Origin: Methanomassiliicoccus sp.
GTDB lineage: Archaea > Thermoplasmatota > Thermoplasmata > Methanomassiliicoccales > Methanomassiliicoccaceae
NCBI GenBank assembly: GCA_012719175.1
Contig: JAAYAX010000004.1
Location: 248,001 to 312,000 of the forward strand
Length of the DNA stretch: 64,000 nt
Direction of reading: 5' to 3'
Below the pieces are notes generated by a model that was not told the origin of the DNA, did not search any database, and worked only from the letters and a program-made list of their open reading frames with translations. Shown here piece after piece: positions 17,343 through 26,211 of this stretch. A program made the position numbers and the translations under genes. Position 1 is the first letter of the stretch. Each line of letters starts with the position of its first letter.

Positions 17343-18650
17343 ATGCCAACGCTTGCGGTTATTGGCTCTCAATGGGGAGATGAGGGTAAGGGTAAGATCA
17401 CAGACTATTTGGCCGAGGAAGCCGACATGGTGGTCAGATACCAGGGAGGGGCCAATGCTGGCCACACCATCAAGGTGGGGGACGAGGTTTTCGCCCTTCA
17501 CATATTGCCCTCGGGCATCATACGCGAGGGCGTGACCTCGGTCATCGGCAATGGTGTGGTCATCGACTGCGAGGAGCTGCTCGTGGAGATGGAGGCCATA
17601 AGAAAGACGGGGCGGAGCGGCAGCGGGCTCATCATCTCCGATCGCGCCAACGTCGTTTTGCCGTACCATCGCCTGCTCGACGGCGCTGAGGAAAGGAGTC
17701 GAGGAGCGAAGGGAGTGGGTACCACCGGTAGGGGCATCGGACCATGCTACTCGGACAAGGTCGCACGCGCCGGCATCCGCATGGGGGACCTCCAGGACGA
17801 GGTCTACCTCAGGGAGAGGCTGGACATGATCTTCCCCATGAAGGAGAGGTTAGCCAGTGCTCTGGGCGTCAAGCTGGAGCAGGACCGGTTCGCCATCCTC
17901 CGCTCCCTTCTGGAATATGGAAGGATCTTTGGTCCCTACGTTCGGGATACATCGGTGATAGTGAACTCCGCCATCGAGCAGGGGGCCAAAGTATTGTTCG
18001 AAGGGGCTCAGGGCACGATGTTGGACATAGATTACGGCACCTATCCTTACGTCACATCGTCCAGCTGTACCGCCGGAGGCATATGCTCAGGCGTGGGAGT
18101 GCCCCCCTCGGCCATTGGAGACGTGGTCGGCGTCACCAAGGCGTACACCACCAGAGTGGGGGCCGGCCCCTTCGTCACCGAGCTGCACGATGAGATGGGG
18201 GCTCGCCTCCAGAGCGTGGGAGGAGAGTTCGGTACCACCACTGGACGGCCCCGGCGGTGCGGCTGGCTGGACCTTGTGGTCGTCCGGCACGCCTGCCGCC
18301 TGAGCGGGGTGACCTCCCTGGCCATGACCAAGGTGGACGTCCTCAACGACATTCCCGTGATCAAGGTCTGCGTGGCCTACGATATCGACGGGGAGATCGT
18401 GCAGGACTTCCCGGGATCGATCTCCAAGCTCGCTCGTGCCAAGCCGGTCTATGAAGAGGTGGACGGCTGGGCCGGTTGGGGAGGGGACACCGCGGCGATG
18501 TGCAGGAAGGGGTACTCTGCACTGCCCCGCAACCTCCGCAAGTTCATGGATATAATCACCACCAGCACGGGGACGCCCATAGGGATCATCTCCGTAGGTA
18601 AGGGTCGGGACGAGACCATTGACCTGCGCAAGAGGCGCTGGTCCATCTAA
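17343..18650 (+). CDS. purA: Adenylosuccinate synthetase
   Basis: This makes adenylosuccinate from IMP, Asp and GTP, the first step from IMP to AMP. The N-terminal GTP/IMP motif Q-W-G-D-E-G-K-G-K is present, followed by YQGGANAGHTIKVG. GTTGRGIGPCYSDK, LFEGAQGTMLDIDYGTYPYV and TTGRPRRCGWLD follow as expected. The length is 435 aa. TATA-like elements (CATATAAATG at 17280-17289 and ATTAAAATAC at about 17300) precede the gene. Confidence 0.96.
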   Translation: MPTLAVIGSQWGDEGKGKITDYLAEEADMVVRYQGGANAGHTIKVGDEVFALHILPSGIIREGVTSVIGNGVVIDCEELLVEMEAIRKTGRSGSGLIISDRANVVLPYHRLLDGAEERSRGAKGVGTTGRGIGPCYSDKVARAGIRMGDLQDEVYLRERLDMIFPMKERLASALGVKLEQDRFAILRSLLEYGRIFGPYVRDTSVIVNSAIEQGAKVLFEGAQGTMLDIDYGTYPYVTSSSCTAGGICSGVGVPPSAIGDVVGVTKAYTTRVGAGPFVTELHDEMGARLQSVGGEFGTTTGRPRRCGWLDLVVVRHACRLSGVTSLAMTKVDVLNDIPVIKVCVAYDIDGEIVQDFPGSISKLARAKPVYEEVDGWAGWGGDTAAMCRKGYSALPRNLRKFMDIITTSTGTPIGIISVGKGRDETIDLRKRRWSI

Positions 18651-18654
18651 GCCA

Positions 18655-19917
18655 TCACAGCACGGCGCGGTCGAAGCCCTTGGCCCCGAAGGGCTTGGTG
18701 GCATCGATCGCGATCTTCGATGTGGTCCCCTCGGCCGAGGGGTCCAGGGAGGAGCCGGCAGCGTTGTTGACGACCAGGAGGGATCGTGAGGCCTGGAACC
18801 GGGTGGCCTCCGCCCATTCCACCTGACGGTCGTCAAAGATGTCGATGTCCTCATCAACGATGGTCACCTTCTTCATGGACGGGTGACCGGAGAACGCGGC
18901 CAGAGCGGCATTGATGCCGTCGCCTTCCTTGTTCTTGGTTATGGACACCACTCCATTGAGCCAGCAGCATCCGCCCTCGGTGAGGCGAACGCCGTGGACG
19001 CGGGGGACCACCTGGTTCACGGTGCGGTATATGATCGGCTCCCTCGGCAACCCCATCATCATGTAATGCTCGTATCCGCCCGGCAGCAATAGATGGAACA
19101 GGGGGTCCTTCCTTAGGTACAGCCGGTCCACCTCGAACACCGGTGCCGGGCGCACTGAATCATACGTACCGGTTATGTCCATGAAAGGCCCCTCATCGAC
19201 CATTCGCGAGGTGATGCGCCCCTCGAACACTATCTCCGACTGCGAGGGCACCAGCAGCCCATTGTTGAGCTTGGCGACCTCCAGGGGCGACCCCAGGGTC
19301 CTCTCCTTGAGGGCAGAGGCGATATGCATCTCATCGGTGCCGTAGTCGGTGGAGGTGGCCGCCGCCAGCAGTATGGGCGGGCACAGGCCCATGCAGAACG
19401 CTACGGGAAGGTCCCTGCCCTTGGCCTGCGCTCCCTTCCACATCGTGTAAAGATGCCGGGGGACCAGCCTGAGGGCGAAGGAGCGCTTGTCCAGCAAGCA
19501 CATGCGGTGGAAGGACACGTTGCGCTTTCCCTCGAACTCGGCCACGGCCACCGCCGAGGTGATGTAGCGGCCCTGGTCCCCGGGGAAGTACTTGGGTATG
19601 GGTAAGGAAGTGAGATCGAACTCCTTCCTCACGTTGTCCATGAAAGGGGCGTCACCCACCTGCTTGGGCAGGGAGGGATGGACCATGGCCTCCAGCATCA
19701 TGGGGATTAGCTGCTCTTTCTTGATCTGCATGGCCTCGGCTATCCTCTCCCGGGTGGACCACAGGTTTCCGGCGGCACGCATGCCATGGAGCTTGGGGAA
19801 CAGGACCGGACGGGTCTGGTCCTTCATCAGCATCCTGGTTACCTCGAGGTCCAGGGGAACGTCCTCATCGACAGTTACCACGTCCTTCATCTTCGTAAGA
19901 AGATCGCGCAGGGCCAT
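18655..19917 (-). CDS. UbiD-family decarboxylase
   Basis: This 420-aa UbiD homologue uses prenylated FMN. Visible are VLFPKLHGMRAAGNLWSTR, the metal/prFMN region VSFHRMCLLDKRSFALRLVPRH, and the catalytic acid stretch VTIVDEDIDIFDDRQVEWA near residue 330. In archaea without the classical mevalonate enzymes, a UbiD homologue decarboxylates anhydromevalonate 5-phosphate. That is the most likely role here, by analogy only; aromatic acid decarboxylation is the alternative. It is convergent with purA and divergent from the hydrolase at 20037, with a TATA-like TTCTTATAA near 19940. Confidence 0.85.
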   Translation of the reverse strand: MALRDLLTKMKDVVTVDEDVPLDLEVTRMLMKDQTRPVLFPKLHGMRAAGNLWSTRERIAEAMQIKKEQLIPMMLEAMVHPSLPKQVGDAPFMDNVRKEFDLTSLPIPKYFPGDQGRYITSAVAVAEFEGKRNVSFHRMCLLDKRSFALRLVPRHLYTMWKGAQAKGRDLPVAFCMGLCPPILLAAATSTDYGTDEMHIASALKERTLGSPLEVAKLNNGLLVPSQSEIVFEGRITSRMVDEGPFMDITGTYDSVRPAPVFEVDRLYLRKDPLFHLLLPGGYEHYMMMGLPREPIIYRTVNQVVPRVHGVRLTEGGCCWLNGVVSITKNKEGDGINAALAAFSGHPSMKKVTIVDEDIDIFDDRQVEWAEATRFQASRSLLVVNNAAGSSLDPSAEGTTSKIAIDATKPFGAKGFDRAVL

Positions 19918-20036
19918 GCCAGGTAATCGTGCCTGCCATTATAAGAATGGATGGTAGACCTTAACATAACGCCTCCAATCATTTATTTATCACTTCCCGA
20001 CCATCGACCGGATGCGGCCTAGGTGTGATCCTAAAG

Positions 20037-20732
20037 ATGAACATTGAGAGAGTTGAGATCAAGTCCCGAGGTTTCCAGGTGCCTGGCATCCTCGTCTCAC
20101 CTGCCGCACCCAAGGGTGCAGCGGTGATCACCCACGGCTATGGCGGCTGCAAGGAGGAGATGCTGGGCCTGGCCTGGAGGGTCGCCGAGCAGGGACTGGC
20201 AGCGTGCACCATCGACCTGAGAGGGCATGGGGAGCACCAGCTGACCATGGACGACGAGTTCCTCGCCGACATGGAGACCACGATACGGTACTATCGTACG
20301 TTCGGGAAGGTGGTGGCTATTGGTCACTCCCTGGGAGGCCGCCTGGCGTTGCTGAGCGATGCCGACTACGCCATCGGCATCTCGCCCCCGCTCGATCCCG
20401 ATTACTGCGCCAGGACGCGGGAGCTGCTGCACAAGGTGAGAAGTTACCGCGTCAAGCAGGAACGCCCCAGCGCGGTGTTCGACTACCTCAAGAGCCTTCC
20501 AGCGACCGGCAGCGACCTCTCCGGACGAACCTTGATAATCTATGGATCAAGGGACGTGGCGGAGATCGTGGACTCCTGCAACGATCTCAGGGCCAAGGGA
20601 GGGAACGTGCTCCGCATCGAGGAGGCGCGGCACGGAGATACTCACCAACTGGAGAGCACCTTCTCCGCCATCTCACACCAGCTGGCCACGTGGTTCGAGG
20701 GCAATGGGAATAACGCGACAGAACGCTCATAA
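20037..20732 (+). CDS. Alpha/beta hydrolase
   Basis: The serine hydrolase fold shows HGYGGCKEEML (oxyanion loop), the nucleophile elbow G-H-S-L-G-G near residue 100, an acid in IIYGSRDVAEIV and a late His in RHGDTHQL. The length is about 231 aa, with no signal peptide, so it is cytosolic. The substrate is unknown. The start could also be a GTG four codons upstream (20025). A TATA-like TTTATTTAT is near 19982. Confidence 0.83.
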   Translation: MNIERVEIKSRGFQVPGILVSPAAPKGAAVITHGYGGCKEEMLGLAWRVAEQGLAACTIDLRGHGEHQLTMDDEFLADMETTIRYYRTFGKVVAIGHSLGGRLALLSDADYAIGISPPLDPDYCARTRELLHKVRSYRVKQERPSAVFDYLKSLPATGSDLSGRTLIIYGSRDVAEIVDSCNDLRAKGGNVLRIEEARHGDTHQLESTFSAISHQLATWFEGNGNNATERS

Positions 20733-20755
20733 CGCATTGTGGCGATAAGGCGCAC

Positions 20756-21088
20756 ATGTTCATCCCCTGTAGTGGGACCAAGAGCCATGACGCGTTGCCC
20801 GGCGTGGTGAGGCGGCAGGCAGCGATAGCCGAGGGCGTCCAGCTGATCGAGTTCAGAATGAGCAGGGGTGCGGTCATCCCCTGGCATGACCATGTCAACG
20901 AACAGGTAGGCATGGTTGTCAGCGGAAGAATCGTTCTGACCATCGGCGAGGATGCTATGACCCTAGGCCCAGGTGACGGTTACGTGATACCGTCAGGAGT
21001 GGAGCATACCGTCGAGGTGCTCGAGGACTCCGTGGCCCTGGACGTGTTCTCCCCGCCCCGCGACGACTACCGGGACTTTGTCCCGTGA
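20756..21088 (+). CDS. Cupin-domain protein
   Basis: This 110-aa single cupin barrel has motif 1 (IPWHDHVNEQVGMVVSG, metal-binding His-x-His and Glu) and motif 2 (GDGYVIPSGVEHTVEV). It follows the hydrolase by 23 bp and may share its transcript. Such small cupins can be isomerases, dioxygenases or sensors; nothing here decides between them. Confidence 0.85.
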   Translation: MFIPCSGTKSHDALPGVVRRQAAIAEGVQLIEFRMSRGAVIPWHDHVNEQVGMVVSGRIVLTIGEDAMTLGPGDGYVIPSGVEHTVEVLEDSVALDVFSPPRDDYRDFVP

Positions 21089-21195
21089 TCCGCGCCACAT
21101 GAGCTGGCCAGATCAGGTGTCCTCCCGTCGAGGAGGCTCTCTGGACCAATCCTAGGTGCGAAAGGTAGAATAACGGGTTGTCCGATGGTCGAGCA

Positions 21196-22878
21196 ATGTC
21201 CGCCGATCTCCGAGAGGTCATCAGGAAGTATGCGCTCCAGAACGCCGCCCTATATGGGGGCAAGGCCAATCCCAAGGCCGTCATGGGGAAGGTGCTGGCC
21301 GAGCAGCCGGAGCTACGCTCCCGCGCCAAGGATGTCGCAGCGACCGCGGACGAGGTATGCCGGGAGATAGCCGGCCTGCCCTTCGATGAGGTACGCGGCC
21401 TCGCCGAGGCCTCGGACCCCGACCTTTTCAAGAAGACCAAGACGGAGAGAAAGCACGAGCTTCCGGAGCTGCCGGGAGCCGTAGAGGGCAAGGTGGTCAT
21501 GCGCGTAGCACCAGGCCCGTCGGGACCGCTTCATATCGGCCACACCCGGGTCTCCATCCTCAACGACGAATATGTTAGGAGGTACAAGGGCAAGTACATC
21601 GACAGGTTAGAGGACACCAACCCTGACAAGATCGATCCCGATGCCTACAAGCTGATACCGGAGGACCTGAAGTGGCTGGGCGTGGAGATCCACGAGACAG
21701 TGGTCCAGTCGGATCGTTTCGAGCTGTACTATGATATTGCCCGCCAGCTGATCGATAAGGGCAAGGCGTACATCTGCACCTGCGAGGCCGAACCTTGGAG
21801 GGAGATGAAGGAGAAGGGGCAGGCATGCCCCCATCGCGATCAGAGCCCCGAGGAGGGGCACGAGCTCCTGGACAGGATGCTGTCGCACTCCTTCGGGGAG
21901 GAGGAGGCGGTGCTGGTGGTCAAGACCGATCTCGCGCACCCCAACCCCGCCATAAGGGACTTCATAGGTCTGCGCATCGTGGACTCCGTCCTCCACCCCC
22001 GCACCGGGGACCGTTATACTGTTTACCCCATGATGAACTTCTCCGTGGCCGTGGACGACCACCTCCTGGGGCTCACCCACGTCATCCGGGGCAAGGACCA
22101 CCTCAACAACACCCTACGCCAGGAGTACATCTTCGATTACTTCGGATGGAAAAAGCCCTGGTACCACCACTACGGTTTAGTGCACATACCTGACGCCATT
22201 CTCAAGACCTCGGCCATTCGCCAGGGTATACTCAGGGGAGAGTACGCGGGCTGGGACGACGTGCGCCTGGGAACGGTGCGGGCGATGGCCAAGAGAGGCA
22301 TCAAGGCCGAGGCCATCCGCCGCTACTGGATCGATGTAGGCATGAAGGAAGTGGACATCGAGTTCGCCTGGGACAACCTCTACGCCTTCAACAAGCAGAT
22401 CATCGATCCTATCGCCTCACGTTATTTCTTCGTGTGGGACCCTCAGGTCCTGGAGATAACGGGTACCGACCGCATCGAGGCCCGATCGCCCGTTCACCCC
22501 GATCATCCCGAGAGGGGGACCCGGGACCACGTGCTCGCTCCACCCATAAAGGTCTACCTCACCGCGGAGGACCTGGCCGGGTTCAAGGAGAGGGGGACCG
22601 TGCGCCTCAAGGACCTGTGCAACCTCCGGTGGGAGGACGGTCATGGAGTGTACACCGGCAACGATCACAACGTTCTCCGCGAAGGGGTCAAGATTGCTCA
22701 CTGGGCACCCTGCGATGGGATGAAAGGGGAGGTCCACATGCCGGACGGTACGGTGAGGTCAGGCATCATGGAGAGGATACCCTGCGAAGAGACGGACAAG
22801 GTGGTGCAGTTCGAGAGGTTCGGGTTCTCGCGCATCGAGTCACTATCCCCCAAGGTGCTCGCCTACTTCACCCAGTGA
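21196..22878 (+). CDS. gltX: Glutamyl-tRNA synthetase, archaeal type
   Basis: This class I synthetase has H-I-G-H (PSGPLHIGHTRVSILNDEY). Its second motif is ILKTSAIRQGILRGEYAGWD, the archaeal/eukaryotic variant of KMSKS where Ser-Thr-Ser-like sequences are usual. The catalytic core is followed by the beta-barrel anticodon domain of the GlnRS-like type, with a helical N-terminal extension. The start at ATG 21196 is chosen over a TTG at 21178. It is about 560 aa. It likely also provides Glu-tRNA for transamidation and tetrapyrrole synthesis. Confidence 0.95.
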   Translation: MSADLREVIRKYALQNAALYGGKANPKAVMGKVLAEQPELRSRAKDVAATADEVCREIAGLPFDEVRGLAEASDPDLFKKTKTERKHELPELPGAVEGKVVMRVAPGPSGPLHIGHTRVSILNDEYVRRYKGKYIDRLEDTNPDKIDPDAYKLIPEDLKWLGVEIHETVVQSDRFELYYDIARQLIDKGKAYICTCEAEPWREMKEKGQACPHRDQSPEEGHELLDRMLSHSFGEEEAVLVVKTDLAHPNPAIRDFIGLRIVDSVLHPRTGDRYTVYPMMNFSVAVDDHLLGLTHVIRGKDHLNNTLRQEYIFDYFGWKKPWYHHYGLVHIPDAILKTSAIRQGILRGEYAGWDDVRLGTVRAMAKRGIKAEAIRRYWIDVGMKEVDIEFAWDNLYAFNKQIIDPIASRYFFVWDPQVLEITGTDRIEARSPVHPDHPERGTRDHVLAPPIKVYLTAEDLAGFKERGTVRLKDLCNLRWEDGHGVYTGNDHNVLREGVKIAHWAPCDGMKGEVHMPDGTVRSGIMERIPCEETDKVVQFERFGFSRIESLSPKVLAYFTQ

Positions 22879-22890
22879 TGAGCCGTCAGT

Positions 22891-23526
22891 TCAGATGAGG
22901 CCTGTGGAATGCAATGTGGACCATATCATGTTCACGCTAAGGTAGACCAGGAAGAGGCCGCACACCACCTCTATGAGCTGGAAGGCTCTGGGAGTAACGA
23001 AGCGGCGGCCCACGCTGACCACATAGGCGAAAAGGAAGCACCATGCCACCGCCGCGGCCTCGAAGCCCATCATGAAGACCACATAATGTATCAGCTGAGG
23101 CTCTGGTGCTATCAAAGCTATGGTGGTCACACCTATGCCCAGCCAGAAGGCGGCCTGGAAAGGGTTCCCTATGGAGATTAAGGCTCCGGTCAGGAAGTCC
23201 CCTCTGCTCTCGCCCTCCCTCCCTTCGGGCAAACCGCCCTTCCTAGCCTCCTTGAAGGCGGACCACGCCAGGTAGAGCATGAAACCGCCTCCCAGGATCC
23301 CTAGCCCTAGCTGCATGAGAACCCCCTCGAACAGGAAGGCCATGCCGAACAGCGCGATGAGCACCCACAATGTGTCGCCGACGATGGCGCCGATCTGGAC
23401 CATCAGAGCAGGATGGTAACCTCCCTGCACCCCTCTCCTCAAGGCCTCGGCCGTCAATGCCCCGGGGATCGCGCAGAATATGATCTCCATGACGAACGCG
23501 GTGAGGAAGATCAGCTCCAGCTCCAT
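22891..23526 (-). CDS. LysE-family transporter (second copy)
   Basis: This is a 211-aa polytopic membrane protein. The N-terminal motif FCAIPGALTAEALRRGVQGG and later GGGFMLYLAWSAFKEARKGG fit LysE/RhtB exporters. About six helices are visible. It is only distantly similar to the gene at 12968-13597. It is downstream of feoB on the same strand (33 bp gap), so it may be the last gene of the iron operon, but a role in metal export is only a guess. Confidence 0.8.
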   Translation of the reverse strand: MELELIFLTAFVMEIIFCAIPGALTAEALRRGVQGGYHPALMVQIGAIVGDTLWVLIALFGMAFLFEGVLMQLGLGILGGGFMLYLAWSAFKEARKGGLPEGREGESRGDFLTGALISIGNPFQAAFWLGIGVTTIALIAPEPQLIHYVVFMMGFEAAAVAWCFLFAYVVSVGRRFVTPRAFQLIEVVCGLFLVYLSVNMIWSTLHSTGLI

Positions 23527-23559
23527 GGTGGGGGGAGAAGAAAAAGCATGATATAAAAA

Positions 23560-25479
23560 CTAAGTAAGGATGAACACCAGGTTGGCCAGACCTCCGAGCA
23601 GGAAGGCGAATACGATGGAGGCCACTGAAACCAGCGCTGCGTCCTTGATGCCGAACTCCTTGACCAGTGCTGCCAGGACACCTATGCACGGCATGTACGT
23701 GGCCATGACCAGGGCGAACACGAAGAGCTGCTGGTCGGTCAGGACCGTCCCTAGGTCCGCGCCCACGCTCAAGGCGAATATTACGAAAAGTATCTGCAGC
23801 GCCATCTCCTTGCGCAGCACCCCGAAGATGAGGGCCACGATTATGACCGCCGGCAGTCCTAAGAGGCCCACGGTCAGCGGGGCCAGCGGCTCCACCAGGG
23901 AGTCCAGGATGTTGTACAGCATCAGGAACTCCAGGATGAGGCTGCCAATCAACAGCAGGGGGAAGGCTATTATGAAGAAGTCCTTGATGCGGAGCCACGT
24001 CTTCGACAATATGTTTCGGAACGAGGGCATCGACAGGTCAGGGATCTCGATCACGAGGCTAGGTGGCTCCTGCTTGAGCACCAGGTGCAGTATCCTGCCT
24101 AGAAGTAGGATCAGGACCAGCAGGATGAGGTAGATGGCCACGGCGTACAATATGCCAGCGTGGTGGCCTACTGTGCCGATGATGATCACTGTCTGAGCTG
24201 AGCAGGGGACTGCCATCACGATTATCGTAGCTAGAATGAGCCTCTCCCTCTTGGACTCCAACGTGCGCGTGGCCAGAATGGCCGGCACGTTGCATCCCGT
24301 ACCCACCACCATGGGGATGATGGCCCTACCGTGCAGCCCGAGCTTCAGCATCAGGCCGTCCAGGAGCATGACCACACGCGGCAGGTACCCTGAGTCCTCC
24401 AAAAGGCCCAGGATGAGGTAGAACACTAGTATGTAGGGGATGACGATGGCGATTATGGCCTGGATAGAGAGGTCTATTCCCTGCGCGATGGCCTGCCCCG
24501 GCGTGCCTCCGATCCATGATGCCAGCTGGGTGAAGAAGTCGCCTACGACAGCGGCGTAGACATCGGCCAAGAGGGTCTCCAGGAGCCCACCGACCACCAC
24601 CACACATAGGAAGATGCTTACCAGCACGACGAGAAGGATGGGGATGCCGGTCCTTGGTCTGAGGGTCACCTCAGAGATACGGTCCTTGAGCGTCAGGTCC
24701 CTTTTCGGGAGCCAGGTGATGACCTCGCTAGCTATCTTTCCCGCCTCGCCGTAGCGGTCCCGGGCGATATGCACCTCCACATCCTCAAAGTGCTGCTCCC
24801 GGAACTCCTTCCGATACTGGTCGGCGAACTCGAGAACGCTGGGACTGAACTGACCGGTGAAGAAATGGTTCCCTTCGAGCAGCTTGATGGAAGCACCCCG
24901 TATGGGGTATCCGGAACCGGTGCTGACCGACCCCTCGGCTATGTCCTCCAGGAAGGCCTCTATGTGGCTGTCGTAGCGGGTGACGTATGGTGACCTATGG
25001 ACCGTGTTCGATACGACCAGCTCCATCAATCGGTCCACGCCCTCCCCGGTGGTCGCCACCGTGGGCACCACCGGCACCATCAGGGTCTTCTCCAGGCGAT
25101 CGATGTCGATGGTGTACCGCTTCCTTGCCTGGTCCATGAAGTTCAGGGCCACAATCACTCTGTAGCCCAGCTCGATGAGCTGGAGCAGCAGAACCAACCC
25201 CTGCTCCAGGCGGGTGGCGTCCAGAACCGCGATCACATAGTCAGGGGTCTTTTCCGAGAGGAGCTTGGTGGTCACCAGCTCGTCCTCGGTCTCCCCTGCC
25301 AGGGAGTAGATGCCAGGCAGGTCGTAGACGGAGATCTTCTCCCCGTGGAAGGTCACCGAGGCCTCCTCGAAGGTGACCGTGGTGCCGGGGTAGTTGGCGG
25401 AGATGACCCCGATGCCCGTGATGCGGCTGAACAGCTGGGACTTGCCAACGTTGAGGTTGCCGGCCAATAGGATCTTCAA
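23560..25479 (-). CDS. feoB: Ferrous iron transporter FeoB
   Basis: An N-terminal GTPase has G1 LAGNLNVGKSQLFSRITG, G3 VYDLPGIYSL, and G4 near ALNFMDQARKR. Two Gate-type membrane blocks follow, with about ten helices, including the Cys-containing GTGCNVPAILATRTLE and MAVPCSAQTVII. At 639 aa it is the compact form without a long C-terminal cytoplasmic region. It imports Fe2+ across the cytoplasmic membrane. Translation starts at TTG, 1 bp after the stop of the DtxR-FeoA gene, so the two are coupled. Confidence 0.95.
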   Translation of the reverse strand: MKILLAGNLNVGKSQLFSRITGIGVISANYPGTTVTFEEASVTFHGEKISVYDLPGIYSLAGETEDELVTTKLLSEKTPDYVIAVLDATRLEQGLVLLLQLIELGYRVIVALNFMDQARKRYTIDIDRLEKTLMVPVVPTVATTGEGVDRLMELVVSNTVHRSPYVTRYDSHIEAFLEDIAEGSVSTGSGYPIRGASIKLLEGNHFFTGQFSPSVLEFADQYRKEFREQHFEDVEVHIARDRYGEAGKIASEVITWLPKRDLTLKDRISEVTLRPRTGIPILLVVLVSIFLCVVVVGGLLETLLADVYAAVVGDFFTQLASWIGGTPGQAIAQGIDLSIQAIIAIVIPYILVFYLILGLLEDSGYLPRVVMLLDGLMLKLGLHGRAIIPMVVGTGCNVPAILATRTLESKRERLILATIIVMAVPCSAQTVIIIGTVGHHAGILYAVAIYLILLVLILLLGRILHLVLKQEPPSLVIEIPDLSMPSFRNILSKTWLRIKDFFIIAFPLLLIGSLILEFLMLYNILDSLVEPLAPLTVGLLGLPAVIIVALIFGVLRKEMALQILFVIFALSVGADLGTVLTDQQLFVFALVMATYMPCIGVLAALVKEFGIKDAALVSVASIVFAFLLGGLANLVFILT

Positions 25480-25480
25480 C

Positions 25481-26146
25481 TTAGCACTTCCGGACCATCA
25501 CCAGGGAGGCACAGTCGCGTGCCAAGGCCACCTTGAGCTCTTCGAGCTGTACCAGTAGGGGACCTCCCATCGGCACCCTCTCCTCGAGGGCCACCGAGCG
25601 GCCGGGGACGAAGCCCATGGATATCAACCGTTTTATCTTCGTGGTCTCGTCGCAGGTCAAGTGAGTTATGATGCCCTTCTCACCCTCATCGAGGTCCGTT
25701 AGGTGGATGGAGAGGTCGGGATCGGGGTCAAGGGGCTCCTCGCAGGGAGGAATGGGGTCGCCATCGGGGCAAACCTGAGGATAGTTCAAAATCTGATTGA
25801 GCTTCTCCACGGACTCATCGGACACGGTGTGCTCCAGCTTCATGGCCTCATCGTGGCTCTGGTCCCGCCTTAGGCCGATGACATCGCAGAAGAACCTCTC
25901 CAACAGGCGATGCTTCCTCTTGATCCTCTCGGCCACCTTCTTACCCTTGTACGTCAGGGTGACACCTTTGTACTTCTCGTAGTTGAGATAACCTTCGGAT
26001 GCTAGCTTTTGCGTCATTTCCGTTACGCTCGCCGGGGTCAGTTTTAATTTTGCGGCTATGGCGGTGGTCTTAACGACATCAGACCCGGTCCTTTGCCCCA
26101 GGTCCCAAATGCAGGCTAGGTAGTCCTCGGCGTTCTCACTTAACAT
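25481..26146 (-). CDS. DtxR/MntR-family metal repressor fused to a FeoA domain
   Basis: The N-terminal winged helix (residues 1-65) is followed by the dimerisation/metal-binding part, with HRLLERFFCDVIGL and SHDEAMKLEHTVSDE holding the expected His, Glu and Cys ligands. The C-terminal 75 or so residues form an SH3-like FeoA domain (IKRLISMGFVPGRSVALEER). It probably senses Fe2+ and represses its own feoB operon, and the FeoA part may also act on FeoB. The operator-like site lies just upstream at 26177-26195. Confidence 0.92.
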   Translation of the reverse strand: MLSENAEDYLACIWDLGQRTGSDVVKTTAIAAKLKLTPASVTEMTQKLASEGYLNYEKYKGVTLTYKGKKVAERIKRKHRLLERFFCDVIGLRRDQSHDEAMKLEHTVSDESVEKLNQILNYPQVCPDGDPIPPCEEPLDPDPDLSIHLTDLDEGEKGIITHLTCDETTKIKRLISMGFVPGRSVALEERVPMGGPLLVQLEELKVALARDCASLVMVRKC

Positions 26147-26170
26147 CTACCCAAACCTATTGTAGTTCAA

Positions 26171-26195
26171 TATTAAAATATTTCGGCTAACCTAA
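26171..26195 (-). promoter_or_regulatory. Promoter with a DtxR-type iron box upstream of dtxR-feoB
   Basis: The minus strand reads TTAGGTTAGCCGAAATATTT from 26195. It matches the first 11 bases of the bacterial iron-box consensus TTAGGTTAGCCTAACCTAA exactly; the right half is degenerate. The TATA element (TATTTTAATA, 26171-26180) directly abuts it, 25-34 nt before the ATG. A bound repressor would block TBP/TFB, so negative autoregulation by iron is likely. Confidence 0.65.
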
Positions 26196-26211
26196 ACAAT
26201 ATCATCAAGGA

